This document shows positions 1 through 9,213 of a DNA stretch of 64,000 nucleotides, one piece after another. The translations under genes and the position numbers were made by a program. The notes under the pieces were generated by a model. It was given only the letters and a program-made list of their open reading frames with translations. It searched no databases and was not told the DNA's origin. Origin of the DNA: Bacteroidales bacterium (GTDB lineage: Bacteria > Bacteroidota > Bacteroidia > Bacteroidales > UBA932); the NCBI GenBank assembly GCA_017445755.1, contig JAFSSE010000005.1, positions 1 to 64,000 on the forward strand, written 5' to 3'. Numbering within the stretch: the first letter of the stretch is position 1; each line of letters opens with the position of its first letter.

Positions 1-172
1 CAGTGATGCAGATGTCCCGGTTAATGGTATGGTCAACAGCATTCTCGGATGACGAACGCTCGGAAACAGAATACCGGCCTTCGGCAGATGAGACCCCGCT
101 CACGTTGTCCGGCTTGCCCCCGGAAAACAGGGACAACAGCAGAGACAATATCAGAACGCAACACTTCATCAT
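1..172 (-). CDS. Secreted protein of unknown function, 5' part only
   Basis: An open frame runs from an ATG at 172 off the left edge, giving 57 complete codons. The product opens with a typical Sec signal peptide (MMKCCVLILSLLLSLFSG), followed by a polar, Ser-rich stretch. There is no lipobox Cys at the end of the hydrophobic core, so it is more likely a periplasmic or outer-membrane protein than a lipoprotein. A good promoter lies directly upstream, its -7 box only 2 nt before the first ATG. Two ATG codons stand side by side, and the second (169) may be the one used. The domain that would name the protein lies outside the window. Confidence 0.6.
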   Translation of the reverse strand, partial: MMKCCVLILSLLLSLFSGGKPDNVSGVSSAEGRYSVSERSSSENAVDHTINRDICIT

Positions 173-205
173 CGCAAAAATACACATTTTCACGCAGCGG
201 AGCAA
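173..205 (-). promoter_or_regulatory. Bacteroidetes-type promoter for the left-edge gene
   Basis: On the minus strand, TATTTTTG (182-175) matches the -7 consensus TAnnTTTG, and TTG (205-203) lies 20 nt upstream. The box ends 2 nt before the ATG, so the transcript should begin at or very near the start codon. Confidence 0.6.
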
Positions 206-336
206 GAGAAATCAGCATAGGGACAAAGGCCCACAGAAGAAAAATAAGATTCTATCAGAAAGGTCATTGATTGATGAATTTTACGATGGCAAAGACAAAG
301 TTAAGCATTTTTACCGATATGCCCTTGCCGATAATT

Positions 337-366
337 TTGCTTTCTTGTGATTTTTCGTTACATTTG
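337..366 (+). promoter_or_regulatory. Promoter of the AbrB/acyltransferase operon
   Basis: TTG at 337-339 and TACATTTG at 359-366 are separated by 19 nt, matching the Bacteroidetes -33/-7 arrangement. The start codon follows 26 nt after the -7 box. Confidence 0.6.
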
Positions 367-392
367 TGGGAAATTTCTAACAATTCCTACAA

Positions 393-602
393 ATGCAAGA
401 GAATGATGGCAAATACATCTTCGGCGTGGTGAAGGTGGGTGACAAAGGTCAGATAGTAATTCCACGCGATGCACGAAAGCTATATGATATCAAGCCAGGA
501 GACGCCCTGCTGCTCCTTGGCGACCAGAAAGGGATGGCCCTTATTAAAACTGAAATCTTTCAGAGCGCAATCGACCAGGTGATGGAGGGCTTTCCCAAAT
601 GA
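393..602 (+). CDS. AbrB/SpoVT-type DNA-binding regulator
   Basis: A 69-residue protein made almost entirely of one SpoVT-AbrB swapped-hairpin domain. The segment VGDKGQIVIPRDARKLYDIK is the classic family signature, followed by PGDALLLLGD. Such proteins bind DNA as dimers and act as transition-state regulators or antitoxins. Here the stop codon overlaps the start of the next gene as ATGA (599-602), so it is cotranslated with a membrane acyltransferase rather than a toxin. The simplest reading is a local regulator of that acyltransferase; this is inference. It has its own promoter and no partner toxin beside it. Confidence 0.85.
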   Translation: MQENDGKYIFGVVKVGDKGQIVIPRDARKLYDIKPGDALLLLGDQKGMALIKTEIFQSAIDQVMEGFPK

Positions 603-1693
603 GAAAGCACTGGATAGACAATCTACGCTGGGTGACAGTGCTGCTGGTACTGCTGTACCATGTCGTATATTTTTATAATAACAAGGGTGTATTCGGCGGG
701 ATCGGTGGCTTCGGAGAATATCCGGAATTACCACAGTACCAGGATGTTCTGATGTATATCCTGTACCCCTGGTTCATGCCCCTGCTGTTCATTCTGGCCG
801 GAATCAGCGCTCGTTATGCGCTGGAGAAGCGGTCGGCGCGGGAGTGGTTCAAGGCCCGCACACGGAAACTCCTGGTGCCCGGAACCATAGGCCTTCTGGT
901 GCTGCACTGGATGACCGGGTACTTCAATACGGTCGTTGCGGCAAGGCAGGGCGTCTTTGACGGCGTTCCCGCAGTTGGCCGGTATATCATCATGGTATTC
1001 AGCGGCATAGGCCCGCTCTGGTTTGTGCAGGTACTGTGGCTGCTTTGCCTGGTACTGCTGGCCGTTCGGGCGCTGGACAGGAAAGATAAGTTCCGGACCT
1101 GGTGCGGAAAGGCGAACATCTTCTGGATCATCCTCCTTGGCGTACTGTTCTGGGTGGGAGAGCATACCCTTGTCTATAATCCCAGACCTCAGTCGGCAGA
1201 CGGCCTCCTGAACCTCTACAAGCCGCTTTTCTACCTCGTACCCTTCCTTCTTGGCTACTTCGTGTTCTCGCATGACGAGGTTCAGGAAAGGGTTCGCAGC
1301 GCCTGGATTCCGCTTATGGTCTGCGCAGTGGTTACCGGCGGAGTGCTCATAGGAACCACATTCGGGCAGGACAACACATCGCCCCAGTATCTTGGGAGCC
1401 CGCTAAATTGCATCTACGGCTATCTGATGTGCCTTGCAATGATGGGCTGGTTCAAGGCGAAGTTCGACCGGACCGGCCAGTTCGCAAACTACATGACCCG
1501 ATCCAGCTATGGAATTTATATCGTTCATTACCTTGTGATAGCAAGCTTCGGCTATATGATGAAAACCTACACCCAGCTGCCGCCGTGGTCCATGTACGTA
1601 ATCCTGACGCTGGCCGTATTCGTCCTTTCTCCTCTGCTTTATGAAATCCTTCACCGCATCCCGGTAGTCAAGTGGTGCGTGTTCGGGGAATAA
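599..1693 (+). CDS. Acyltransferase 3 family membrane protein
   Basis: A 364-residue polytopic inner-membrane protein with about ten hydrophobic segments. The N-terminus (HWIDNLRWVTVLLVLLYHVV) carries the Arg and His seen in the acyltransferase-3 family, which includes OafA- and WecH-like O-acyltransferases that transfer acyl groups onto surface sugars or lipids. Substrate cannot be told from sequence. It overlaps the AbrB-type gene by 4 nt (ATGA), so the two are coupled. No signal peptide or extra SGNH domain is present. A second family member lies at 8050-9207. Confidence 0.85.
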   Translation: MRKHWIDNLRWVTVLLVLLYHVVYFYNNKGVFGGIGGFGEYPELPQYQDVLMYILYPWFMPLLFILAGISARYALEKRSAREWFKARTRKLLVPGTIGLLVLHWMTGYFNTVVAARQGVFDGVPAVGRYIIMVFSGIGPLWFVQVLWLLCLVLLAVRALDRKDKFRTWCGKANIFWIILLGVLFWVGEHTLVYNPRPQSADGLLNLYKPLFYLVPFLLGYFVFSHDEVQERVRSAWIPLMVCAVVTGGVLIGTTFGQDNTSPQYLGSPLNCIYGYLMCLAMMGWFKAKFDRTGQFANYMTRSSYGIYIVHYLVIASFGYMMKTYTQLPPWSMYVILTLAVFVLSPLLYEILHRIPVVKWCVFGE

Positions 1694-1717
1694 GGTTCAA
1701 ATTAACTCAAAAAATCA

Positions 1718-1748
1718 TTGCTTAAAATAACGGAAATGCGTATTTTTG
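1718..1748 (+). promoter_or_regulatory. Promoter of the GLUG lipoprotein pair
   Basis: TTG (1718-1720), 20-nt spacer, TATTTTTG (1741-1748). The leader to the ATG at 1803 is about 50 nt and shows no clear Shine-Dalgarno sequence. Confidence 0.65.
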
Positions 1749-1802
1749 TAAAAGAAAGGTAAAAACACTAACATAACCATAATTCTTTTACACGCATTGC
1801 CT

Positions 1803-4800
1803 ATGATAAAAAAATGTTTATCAGGGTTTTCCCTGATGATTGCATTGTCGGTGCTTGTTGGCTGTAAGAACAAGGAGCCGATAACACCTGAACCTCAGAC
1901 GGCACAGATGACCCTCATCGCCACTCAGGTTGAATCAAAAACGTATCTCGGAACTCCCGAGGGCTCAAAGATTCCAATCTACTGGGAAACCACCGACGAA
2001 ATCTGGGTCCGGTCGTCTCTTCAGAAAGAAGGTACCTCCGGAGAACGCTTCTCCACTTCAGGTAGCGGAATCACCCTGGGCGGTAAGGTCGCTGAATTCA
2101 AAGGCGAAACCCTCGAGAAGGGACCTTATGTCGCCATCTACCCTTACTCTCTTGTAAACTCCTCTTCGGACAACTCCTCGGTTACTATTGAAATGCCGCA
2201 GAAGCAGGAGTACAAGAGCGGCAGTTTTGCCCACAACGCAAACCTCGCGGCGGCCCTCTGGAGTAGCGGGAACCGGCTCACTTTCAACAGTATCGCAGGG
2301 ACTCTCCGCATCAGTCTTACCGGACATTCCGATGTCAGCAAGGTTATTGTAACCGATAAAGATCCCTCCTCTGTCCTCTGGGGAAAGTGCGTCCTCAAAA
2401 TAAACGGTGAAGGGACAGCGATTGAATCCATAACATGGAGTAACAGCGATGCCAAACGAAACGAAGTCGAAATAGACCTTGAAACGGCAATTTCGCTCAA
2501 CGGTACGACTCCCTCTGATTTCTACTGCGTAGTACCGGAAGGAGCTTTCGCCAAGGGCTTTACCATTAGTCTTTGTGACTCTGCCGGGAATGTTCTCAAT
2601 ACTGTTTCGAGCGACACCGCTTCGACAGTTAAAGCCAACGAAGTACTCGTCGTATCACTTAACGAAAAGCCCTTCGGAAAGGGTTCAGGAACAGAATCAG
2701 ACCCTTATTTGATTGCAAAGCCGAGCGATCTTCGGATGATGGCCGAGGTCTGCAGCGGTTCTGATTATGCCTCATATTCTGACAAGCATTTCCGTCAGAG
2801 CGCAGATCTTAACATGCTGGACGTCGCCCTCCCTCCGATCGGAATTGACTCCGGTCACGCATTCAAAGGAACATATGACGGCGGCGGATTCACAATCAGC
2901 AACCTCTCCCCTGTCGCTGCTTCCGGAAATCCGGCCGGAATGTTCGGCTATACCTCCGGCGCCTCTGTTTCGAACCTTAAGATAGATGGTTACACCAACT
3001 CCGGAGACAAGGGTGAGCAGGGTGTAATCGCCGGTCATGCTGTCAACAGCACCTTCAGCGACATCAGCATAAACGCAAATGTCAATTTTGTCATGTGCGC
3101 ATGCGGCGGTGTTGTCGGTTACATGGAAGGTGGAAAGATCGAAAACTGCTCGCTCCAGGGTTTCGTACATGATGAAAAATACGGTGATTTCCAAGGAATT
3201 ACCGTTGTTTCCGCTGTAGGAGGCATTGTCGGCTACGCTTCCGGAGCAGCAATTAGTAACTGCACCGTGAAGGGCGATATTACCGCCGCCGGCGAACAGC
3301 TCGGAGGTATTGCCGGCCAGGTCAAAAACTCCACTATTGAAAACTGCCGGATTCTTGACGGGAGTACAGTCACCGGCGACAACTACTATGTCGGCGGCAT
3401 CGCCGGAGAAATGCTCGAAGGCGGAAAAATCACCGGCTGCGAGGTCCAGGCCCAGGTTGTCTGCTGGTACCCCGGAGCAGCTGGTATTGTCGCCTGGGTA
3501 CAGAGCGGTGACATCAGCGACTGCGTCGTCGGTTCCAACGCCCTGGTCCGTACGGGTCAGGACAAGGCCGGCGGAATCGTCGCATACATCTATCATAAGA
3601 GCGTAGCCCAGAAAGTCAATATCAGTAACTGCGCGGTATATTGCAACGTCGCTGCATCCTATTCCGTAGGCGGAATCGTCGGCGAGTGCAATCCAACCCA
3701 CAACGATTCCGAAATCAACATCTGGAACTGCGCCTATGTCGGAGGTGAGATAATCGATGCCGGCTACGCTTCGGGCAAATGGACCATGATTGGCGGACTG
3801 GTGGCATGGGCCCGCATGGGCAGCACCACTTCGTCGCTCAATATCGTCAACTGTTTCAGCAGTCCTTCCACCATGCGCTGCGACTTCCCCCAGGCACTTG
3901 AAGTGGACCTCGGCGGATTCATCGGGGAGCAGGGCGGCTCAAATGCGAGCGTGAACATCCAGGGATGTTACAACACCCTCAACTCCGGAAATCTCATTGT
4001 CAACGGAAGCACTTCTCCGAGCAGCAGTTACTACCAGTACGGTTCCCTCGTCGGAAATCCGACAAAGACCAACCTCAAGAGCTGCTTCTACGTCGATGGT
4101 GTCCCTCCGATGGGAAAGAACAATTCGGGGAATATGGAGAATGTTGAGCCGATGACAAAGAAACAGATGCTGGACGGGACCCTGCTTGGCGAACTGAACA
4201 GTTTCCAGAGCTCATACTCCGGACCTTTGACACTGAAGAAATGGGTTGCAAGTCCGGATGGCCTTCCAATTCTCGACGGGATTGCGGCAAATCCTTCTAT
4301 CGGCAAGCAGAAACCGCTCAGGGTCAGTCTTATCGGCGACTCCCTGTCATCATTCGACGGTTATGCGCCCCATGGATACCAGGGCAGCCGCGCCCCTAAC
4401 GGATACCGCTGCCACTACCCTACCAGCGACGGCAATGTCACATCGGCAGCCCAGACATACTGGTACATGCTTACATACGATCTTTTGTCGAACGCTGTCT
4501 GGGACACCAACCTCGCCTTCTCCGGGACTGCAGTAACCCGCTGCACAAACTCATCATATTCAGATAAATACTGGTATGGGCAGGACTTCTGCGCCCGTTA
4601 CATCGAAAACGGAGGAATGGGATCGCCCGACATTATCATAATCAACGGCGGCGCCAACGACTGGGCCCATGGAATCTACAACATGCTTGGCAGCCAGAAG
4701 CTGGAGCGCTATCCCGCCTCGACCCCCCACCGCCCCGGCGACTCTGAAATGAATGCCGTATACGCCGTTGCAGACGGGTGCAAGACCCTTGAAGAGGCCA

Positions 4801-5255
4801 AGCAGCTTCCTGACGGCACCTTCGTTGAAGCTTACGTAAAACTCGTCAGGATGATGACCCTCCAGTATCCCCATGTCAAGATTGTGGTACTTATCCATGA
4901 CACCCTGACTCCCGATGTCGAGGAGGTTCTCCTGCACATTGCCGACCATTATGACAACTGCCGTGCGGTCGACCTGTATGCCGTCAACGGATTCAACGAC
5001 TTCGGCTGGGACTTCGAGTATCTCAAGAAAGGATATCAGCCCAACATGCCGAAACACGACCTCGACTGGAGCAAGATCGTTACGACTGGAGACCTGAGGC
5101 AGAACAGCAGCGACCATTATTCGGCCCAGGCGATGAAGTTCATCGCCGAGAAGATTTATAAGGAACTCGGTTCATGGCTTGAATCATCCGCTTCTTACAA
5201 TGAATCAGACAATGGTTCGATTACTGATTTTGACAATATTAACGGAGCATGGTAA
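1803..5255 (+). CDS. Lipoprotein: fimbrillin-like + GLUG repeats + SGNH hydrolase
   Basis: A 1150-residue lipoprotein; the lipobox LVGC puts the acylated Cys at residue 21. An in-frame TTG at 1797 is possible, but ATG 1803 gives the cleaner signal peptide. Residues about 25-290 resemble the N-terminal beta-sandwich of Bacteroidetes fimbrillin-like proteins. Residues about 295-830 hold many GLUG-type units (pattern GGIVGY...NC.V.G), expected to form a beta-helix. Residues about 838-1130 look like an SGNH/GDSL hydrolase: IGDSLSS (Ser847), a block II Gly in NLAFSG, GGANDW (Asn952) and SSDHYS (His1105). The usual DxxH spacing is not kept; an Asp sits directly before the His. Probably a cell-surface adhesin or carbohydrate-binding protein with esterase activity, which is inference. 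It is coupled to a paralogue downstream. Confidence 0.8.
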   Translation: MIKKCLSGFSLMIALSVLVGCKNKEPITPEPQTAQMTLIATQVESKTYLGTPEGSKIPIYWETTDEIWVRSSLQKEGTSGERFSTSGSGITLGGKVAEFKGETLEKGPYVAIYPYSLVNSSSDNSSVTIEMPQKQEYKSGSFAHNANLAAALWSSGNRLTFNSIAGTLRISLTGHSDVSKVIVTDKDPSSVLWGKCVLKINGEGTAIESITWSNSDAKRNEVEIDLETAISLNGTTPSDFYCVVPEGAFAKGFTISLCDSAGNVLNTVSSDTASTVKANEVLVVSLNEKPFGKGSGTESDPYLIAKPSDLRMMAEVCSGSDYASYSDKHFRQSADLNMLDVALPPIGIDSGHAFKGTYDGGGFTISNLSPVAASGNPAGMFGYTSGASVSNLKIDGYTNSGDKGEQGVIAGHAVNSTFSDISINANVNFVMCACGGVVGYMEGGKIENCSLQGFVHDEKYGDFQGITVVSAVGGIVGYASGAAISNCTVKGDITAAGEQLGGIAGQVKNSTIENCRILDGSTVTGDNYYVGGIAGEMLEGGKITGCEVQAQVVCWYPGAAGIVAWVQSGDISDCVVGSNALVRTGQDKAGGIVAYIYHKSVAQKVNISNCAVYCNVAASYSVGGIVGECNPTHNDSEINIWNCAYVGGEIIDAGYASGKWTMIGGLVAWARMGSTTSSLNIVNCFSSPSTMRCDFPQALEVDLGGFIGEQGGSNASVNIQGCYNTLNSGNLIVNGSTSPSSSYYQYGSLVGNPTKTNLKSCFYVDGVPPMGKNNSGNMENVEPMTKKQMLDGTLLGELNSFQSSYSGPLTLKKWVASPDGLPILDGIAANPSIGKQKPLRVSLIGDSLSSFDGYAPHGYQGSRAPNGYRCHYPTSDGNVTSAAQTYWYMLTYDLLSNAVWDTNLAFSGTAVTRCTNSSYSDKYWYGQDFCARYIENGGMGSPDIIIINGGANDWAHGIYNMLGSQKLERYPASTPHRPGDSEMNAVYAVADGCKTLEEAKQLPDGTFVEAYVKLVRMMTLQYPHVKIVVLIHDTLTPDVEEVLLHIADHYDNCRAVDLYAVNGFNDFGWDFEYLKKGYQPNMPKHDLDWSKIVTTGDLRQNSSDHYSAQAMKFIAEKIYKELGSWLESSASYNESDNGSITDFDNINGAW

Positions 5256-7945
5256 TGAAAAGAATACATATAATCCCGACTCTGATGTGCCTCGCCGCCA
5301 TTGCGGCGTCCTGCGCCAAGGAAACCGGAACTCCCGAAGAAGAACTCTCGGGCGAGATTGTAACCCTCGAAGCGACTATCGGGACACCTGTAACCAAGAT
5401 ACATTTCGAAGGAGATAAGGGTACCTACACCGCTACCGGCTGGGAAGCGGACGACTGCATCTGGGTCCGCAGCGACACCCAGCCCTACTGGGAAGGAGGC
5501 GATTGCTTCAAGACTTCCCGGGAGGCCATTTCTTCCGACGGTCATTCGGCAAAGTTCACCGGACGCACCCGCAAGGAAGGCCGGCTTGCCGCAGTATATC
5601 CGTATCTCTATGTAAACGGGGCTTCGACTAACGACAAGCTTGTTCTGGATATCCCGGCGACCCAGGAGATTCTTCCCGGAGACTGCGCGAAGTATTCCAA
5701 CGCCGCCGTAGCATTCTGGGCTGACGCCACGGACAAATTCTCCATGAAATATCTCTTCGGTGCCGTCAAGTTCAGCTTGACCGGAGAAGATATTGTGGCA
5801 GATCATTTTGAGCTCATGGATGCCCTCTCCTCGAATGCACTCTGGGGCTCATGCACGGTACTTCCGAACTATGAATCGAAGGATATCGCTTCTATTTCCT
5901 TCGAAACGGCCCCTTCCTCCAACAAGCTTATACTGAGGCCCCAGGCGGCAGTCACCCTTAGCGCGACTCCGTATGAGTTCTACGTAATGCTTCCCGAAGG
6001 ATCTCTATCTAACGGCTTTGTCATCAAGGCAGTAGATGCCTCCGGAAAGACAGTTGCAAGCATCTCTTCCGACAAGGACAACTCAATCGTAAGAGGGAAG
6101 GTTGTGAAAATGCCCGAGGCGAAACTCTCCAAACCGGTTGAAGGAGAGGCCTTCCTCGAAGGAAGTGGCTTTGAGTCAGATCCTTATATTATCGCGACCG
6201 CTGAAGACCTTATCAGCATGTCCACCCTCGTCAACGGGGAAAATGAAAAATATGCAGGCAAGGTCTTCGTCCAGACTGCCGATATAGACATGAACCTGAA
6301 GTCATTCTCCCCCATCGGCTCTGCCTCGGCAGCCCCGTTCAAGGGTAACTATGACGGAGGAAACTTCAAGATCAGCAATCTCGCAGCGGAAGGACTCGAC
6401 AGCAGCAATCCCGCGAGCGGGCTCTTCGGCTATGCGGAGGATGCCACCATCCGGAACGTGAAACTTGAAAACCGTTCCAATTCCGGTTCATTCAACCGGG
6501 TCGGCGGACTTGTCGGCTATGCCAAAAACTGCACAATCCAGGGCTGTTCCCTGTCTGGAGGCATTCTTGGAGCTACGGCTAACATGTGTGCCGCCATTGT
6601 CGCCGATATGGAAGGCGGAACAGTTGAAGAATGCAAGGCAGAAAATGTAGAAATCACTAACACAAAGAATTACGCCGCAGGAATCGCCGCATACGCCCAT
6701 GGCGGAGCAACGATTACCTCGTGTACAATCGAGAATGTCAAGGTTTCAGGAGCAAATGAAATCGGAGGTATCGCCGGTAAGACAGACTCCTCGAAAATAA
6801 CCGCCTGCTCCGCTGTCAAGTCAACTGTTTCGGCTTCATCAGAAGACGCCGGCGCCATTGTTGGCTGGAGCGTTGCAAACAGTGAAATCAGCGGCTGCAG
6901 CGTCACTGAAAGCACTGTTACGGTTGGAAGTCACTATGCCGGAGGTATTGTAGGTCTCGTTGAGCTTTCGACCCTCAGCGGCTGCGAAGTTACTCTCTCT
7001 TCCATCGGCGGAGGCGAACGGAACGGTGGCATTGCCGGCTATATGAAGAACACTGCAACGACAATCGAGGCGTGCTCCGTAAAGGGCGGCAGTACGGTTT
7101 CCGGCGGACTGAACATCGGAGGTATCACCGGATGGATGGACCTTGGTACCATCAGGGGTTGCAGCTTTGTTTCAAGCAAGATAGACGCTACCGGTGACGG
7201 GGTCGGAGGTATTGTTGGCCGCGCCATTGCAAAGAATGGCGGAAACAATACCATTGACCTCTGCTGGATTGAAGACAGCGAAATCAAGGGCGCATACAGC
7301 GTTGCCGGTATTGTCGGCTATGCATACCCCGATGCAAACGGCGTACTTGACATCATCAACAGCGGTGTACGTTCAGGTATTATCCATCCGACCGCCTGTG
7401 ACACCGGCGGCGATCCTGCAAAGGGAGATTCCATGTGCGGATCCATCCTCGGATGGATGCGGCTCAAAGATTCCGGCAGCAAGGCCCATATCTACAACTG
7501 CTACTCATACATCTCCACGGGATGCTTTATCTGCGACCTCGCGATGTCCCATCCATCATTCGGCGGAATCGTAGGATACGGCAGCATCTCTTCCGCGGGG
7601 GAGGCCTTCATCAAGAACTGCGTCAGTTCCCTTGTCCAGAACGATATAGTCCTTGCCGGCTCGGTAATCGCCGATATCAGCAGCGCTTCACAGGTCGGTG
7701 CAATCTACGGCCTGCTCCCCAATTCTGCGAATATAAGCGTTTCTGACTGCCACTATATCGATAACCTCTCTCTCGGTGTTGCAGGAGCAAATGTTGTCAT
7801 TGGGGAGAATTTCAGCTATTCAGCCGATTCATTCTTCAGTAACAGCACCATGATAGAAAAGCTCAACACCTATGTAACGGCCGAGACATCCTATCCTCTG
7901 AAGAGATGGTCCCTCTCCGGGAAGTATCCTCTTCCCACTGAGTAA
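5255..7945 (+). CDS. Lipoprotein: fimbrillin-like + GLUG repeats
   Basis: An 896-residue lipoprotein with the lipobox AASC (Cys20). Its start overlaps the stop of the preceding gene as TAATG, so translation is probably coupled; an in-frame ATG at 5249 is the alternative. It repeats the plan of its neighbour: an N-terminal beta-sandwich with shared motifs (IWVRS, YPY, ALWGSC, FYVMLPEGSLSNGF against FYCVVPEGAFAKGF), then a long GLUG-type region from about residue 300 with units such as GGIAGKTDSSKITACSAV. It ends after the GLUG region and has no SGNH hydrolase. The pair is best read as a tandem duplication in which only one copy has the enzyme domain. A strong terminator follows. Confidence 0.8.
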   Translation: MKRIHIIPTLMCLAAIAASCAKETGTPEEELSGEIVTLEATIGTPVTKIHFEGDKGTYTATGWEADDCIWVRSDTQPYWEGGDCFKTSREAISSDGHSAKFTGRTRKEGRLAAVYPYLYVNGASTNDKLVLDIPATQEILPGDCAKYSNAAVAFWADATDKFSMKYLFGAVKFSLTGEDIVADHFELMDALSSNALWGSCTVLPNYESKDIASISFETAPSSNKLILRPQAAVTLSATPYEFYVMLPEGSLSNGFVIKAVDASGKTVASISSDKDNSIVRGKVVKMPEAKLSKPVEGEAFLEGSGFESDPYIIATAEDLISMSTLVNGENEKYAGKVFVQTADIDMNLKSFSPIGSASAAPFKGNYDGGNFKISNLAAEGLDSSNPASGLFGYAEDATIRNVKLENRSNSGSFNRVGGLVGYAKNCTIQGCSLSGGILGATANMCAAIVADMEGGTVEECKAENVEITNTKNYAAGIAAYAHGGATITSCTIENVKVSGANEIGGIAGKTDSSKITACSAVKSTVSASSEDAGAIVGWSVANSEISGCSVTESTVTVGSHYAGGIVGLVELSTLSGCEVTLSSIGGGERNGGIAGYMKNTATTIEACSVKGGSTVSGGLNIGGITGWMDLGTIRGCSFVSSKIDATGDGVGGIVGRAIAKNGGNNTIDLCWIEDSEIKGAYSVAGIVGYAYPDANGVLDIINSGVRSGIIHPTACDTGGDPAKGDSMCGSILGWMRLKDSGSKAHIYNCYSYISTGCFICDLAMSHPSFGGIVGYGSISSAGEAFIKNCVSSLVQNDIVLAGSVIADISSASQVGAIYGLLPNSANISVSDCHYIDNLSLGVAGANVVIGENFSYSADSFFSNSTMIEKLNTYVTAETSYPLKRWSLSGKYPLPTE

Positions 7946-7954
7946 CTTCCACTA

Positions 7955-7988
7955 AACAGGGTGACCGGCCGGTCACCCTGTTTTTTTT
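7955..7988 (+). terminator. Intrinsic terminator after the GLUG lipoprotein pair
   Basis: A perfect 26-nt palindrome (7956-7981, ACAGGGTGACCGG and its complement) is followed by a run of T from 7981. The tip must open to form a small loop. This is the clearest rho-independent terminator in the window. Confidence 0.9.
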
Positions 7989-7996
7989 ATGTACCC

Positions 7997-8027
7997 TTGC
8001 CTGGTAATGATAATCTCGCTAAATTTG
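7997..8027 (+). promoter_or_regulatory. Promoter of the second acyltransferase
   Basis: TTG (7997-7999), 20-nt spacer, TAAATTTG (8020-8027), placed directly after the terminator of the preceding operon. Confidence 0.65.
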
Positions 8028-8049
8028 TTCCGGAACAAATGAGAAGAAT

Positions 8050-9207
8050 ATGAAAAGAGAGATTTGGATTGACTGGCTGAGGATAATCGCCTGCCTTTTC
8101 GTCATGATGACCCATTGCTGCGAGTGCTTTTATTTTGGCGACGGCGGAGCCCTTATCCTTACGAAAACGGATGCCTTCTGGGTTACTCTCCTGAATACCT
8201 TTACAAGGGCCTGCGTCCCCCTGTTTATAGTTGCATCCAGCTATCTCCAGTTCCCCGTCCACTACCCCACCGGGGTCTTCTTCCGGAAACGCTTTGTAAG
8301 AATCCTTATCCCCTTCGCCATATGGACAGTGGTTTATGCCCTCATCTGGGGCAATCCGGTCCAGAACTTCAAGGACCTGCTGCTGAACTTCAACTATTCG
8401 GCCGGTCACCTCTGGTTCGTTTACATGCTTCTCGGGGTATATCTTATCATGCCCCTCCTCTCCCCATGGGCCGAGAAGGTCAGCAGGAAAGAACTCCAGA
8501 TATATCTTGGAATCTGGCTGTTCACGACGATTATCCCCTATATCCGCTACTGGGCGGGAGGCCCCGCTGAAGTCGTTTACGGGCCTTCCGGTATTCCGAA
8601 TTTAGCAAAATATCCCCTCTGGGGCGAAGCCAGCTGGAACACTTACGGGATATTCTACTATATAAGCGGTTTCATCGGATATTTGCTGCTGGGACTCTAT
8701 TTCCGGAAATACGTAAAGGAACTCAGCTGGGGAAAAACCCTCGCCATAGCCCTGCCGCTCTTTGCGGCCGGCTTCGGAATCGGTGCCCACGGCTTCTATC
8801 ATAGGGTAATGGCCGATGCCGGCGGAGTTTTTCCTGTTTCCGGCCCGGTTGGTTTTGCGGCAATCTGGGAAACGACCTGGTTCAACGACACCCTGGGGCT
8901 CGCCCTCATGACAATCGCATGGATTCTGATTATCAGGAAATTCAATGGCGAGAGCCCTTTCTACAGGGCAGTCGTCCTGCCGGTATCCAAGGCAAGCTAC
9001 GGCATGTATTTATGCCATATGGTGGTTCTCAGCAGCGTTTCAACCTGGATATTGGGCTGGCTTAAGCGCGGAGCCGAAGGCGTCCTCGGCTTCTGGACAA
9101 CCCCCTCCGAGGTCCTTCTGACAGCACTGATTACCTTCAGCGTTACAGCCCTTTTCTGCGTCCTTGTCCAGCGTATCCCCAGGATTGGGAAATACATCGT
9201 GGGCTGA
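8050..9207 (+). CDS. Acyltransferase 3 family membrane protein
   Basis: A 385-residue inner-membrane protein with about ten transmembrane segments. The start DWLRIIACLFVMMTHCCE has the family's N-terminal Arg and His. SYGMYLCHMVVL near residue 320 matches the conserved late helix of the family. The likely role is O-acylation of a surface glycan or lipid (WecH/OafA class); the acceptor is unknown. It is monocistronic, with its own promoter and an upstream terminator. It is convergent with the next gene, only 6 nt separating the stop codons and no terminator between them. It differs enough from the protein at 599-1693 that a recent local duplication is unlikely. Confidence 0.85.
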   Translation: MKREIWIDWLRIIACLFVMMTHCCECFYFGDGGALILTKTDAFWVTLLNTFTRACVPLFIVASSYLQFPVHYPTGVFFRKRFVRILIPFAIWTVVYALIWGNPVQNFKDLLLNFNYSAGHLWFVYMLLGVYLIMPLLSPWAEKVSRKELQIYLGIWLFTTIIPYIRYWAGGPAEVVYGPSGIPNLAKYPLWGEASWNTYGIFYYISGFIGYLLLGLYFRKYVKELSWGKTLAIALPLFAAGFGIGAHGFYHRVMADAGGVFPVSGPVGFAAIWETTWFNDTLGLALMTIAWILIIRKFNGESPFYRAVVLPVSKASYGMYLCHMVVLSSVSTWILGWLKRGAEGVLGFWTTPSEVLLTALITFSVTALFCVLVQRIPRIGKYIVG

Positions 9208-9213
9208 CGCTCT

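Noticed and set aside
3..350. Plus-strand open frame at the left edge
   Set aside because: It overlaps the minus-strand signal-peptide gene and its promoter, and its sequence does not look like a folded protein.
2772..3701. A 309-codon minus-strand frame within the GLUG lipoprotein gene
   Set aside because: It is the antisense of repeated GLUG codons (GGI, GNC), giving an artificial Asp/Ala/Val-rich sequence.
2683..7900. The GLUG regions as DNA repeats or a CRISPR-like array
   Set aside because: The repetition is at protein level only; unit lengths and DNA sequences vary and no fixed spacer pattern exists.
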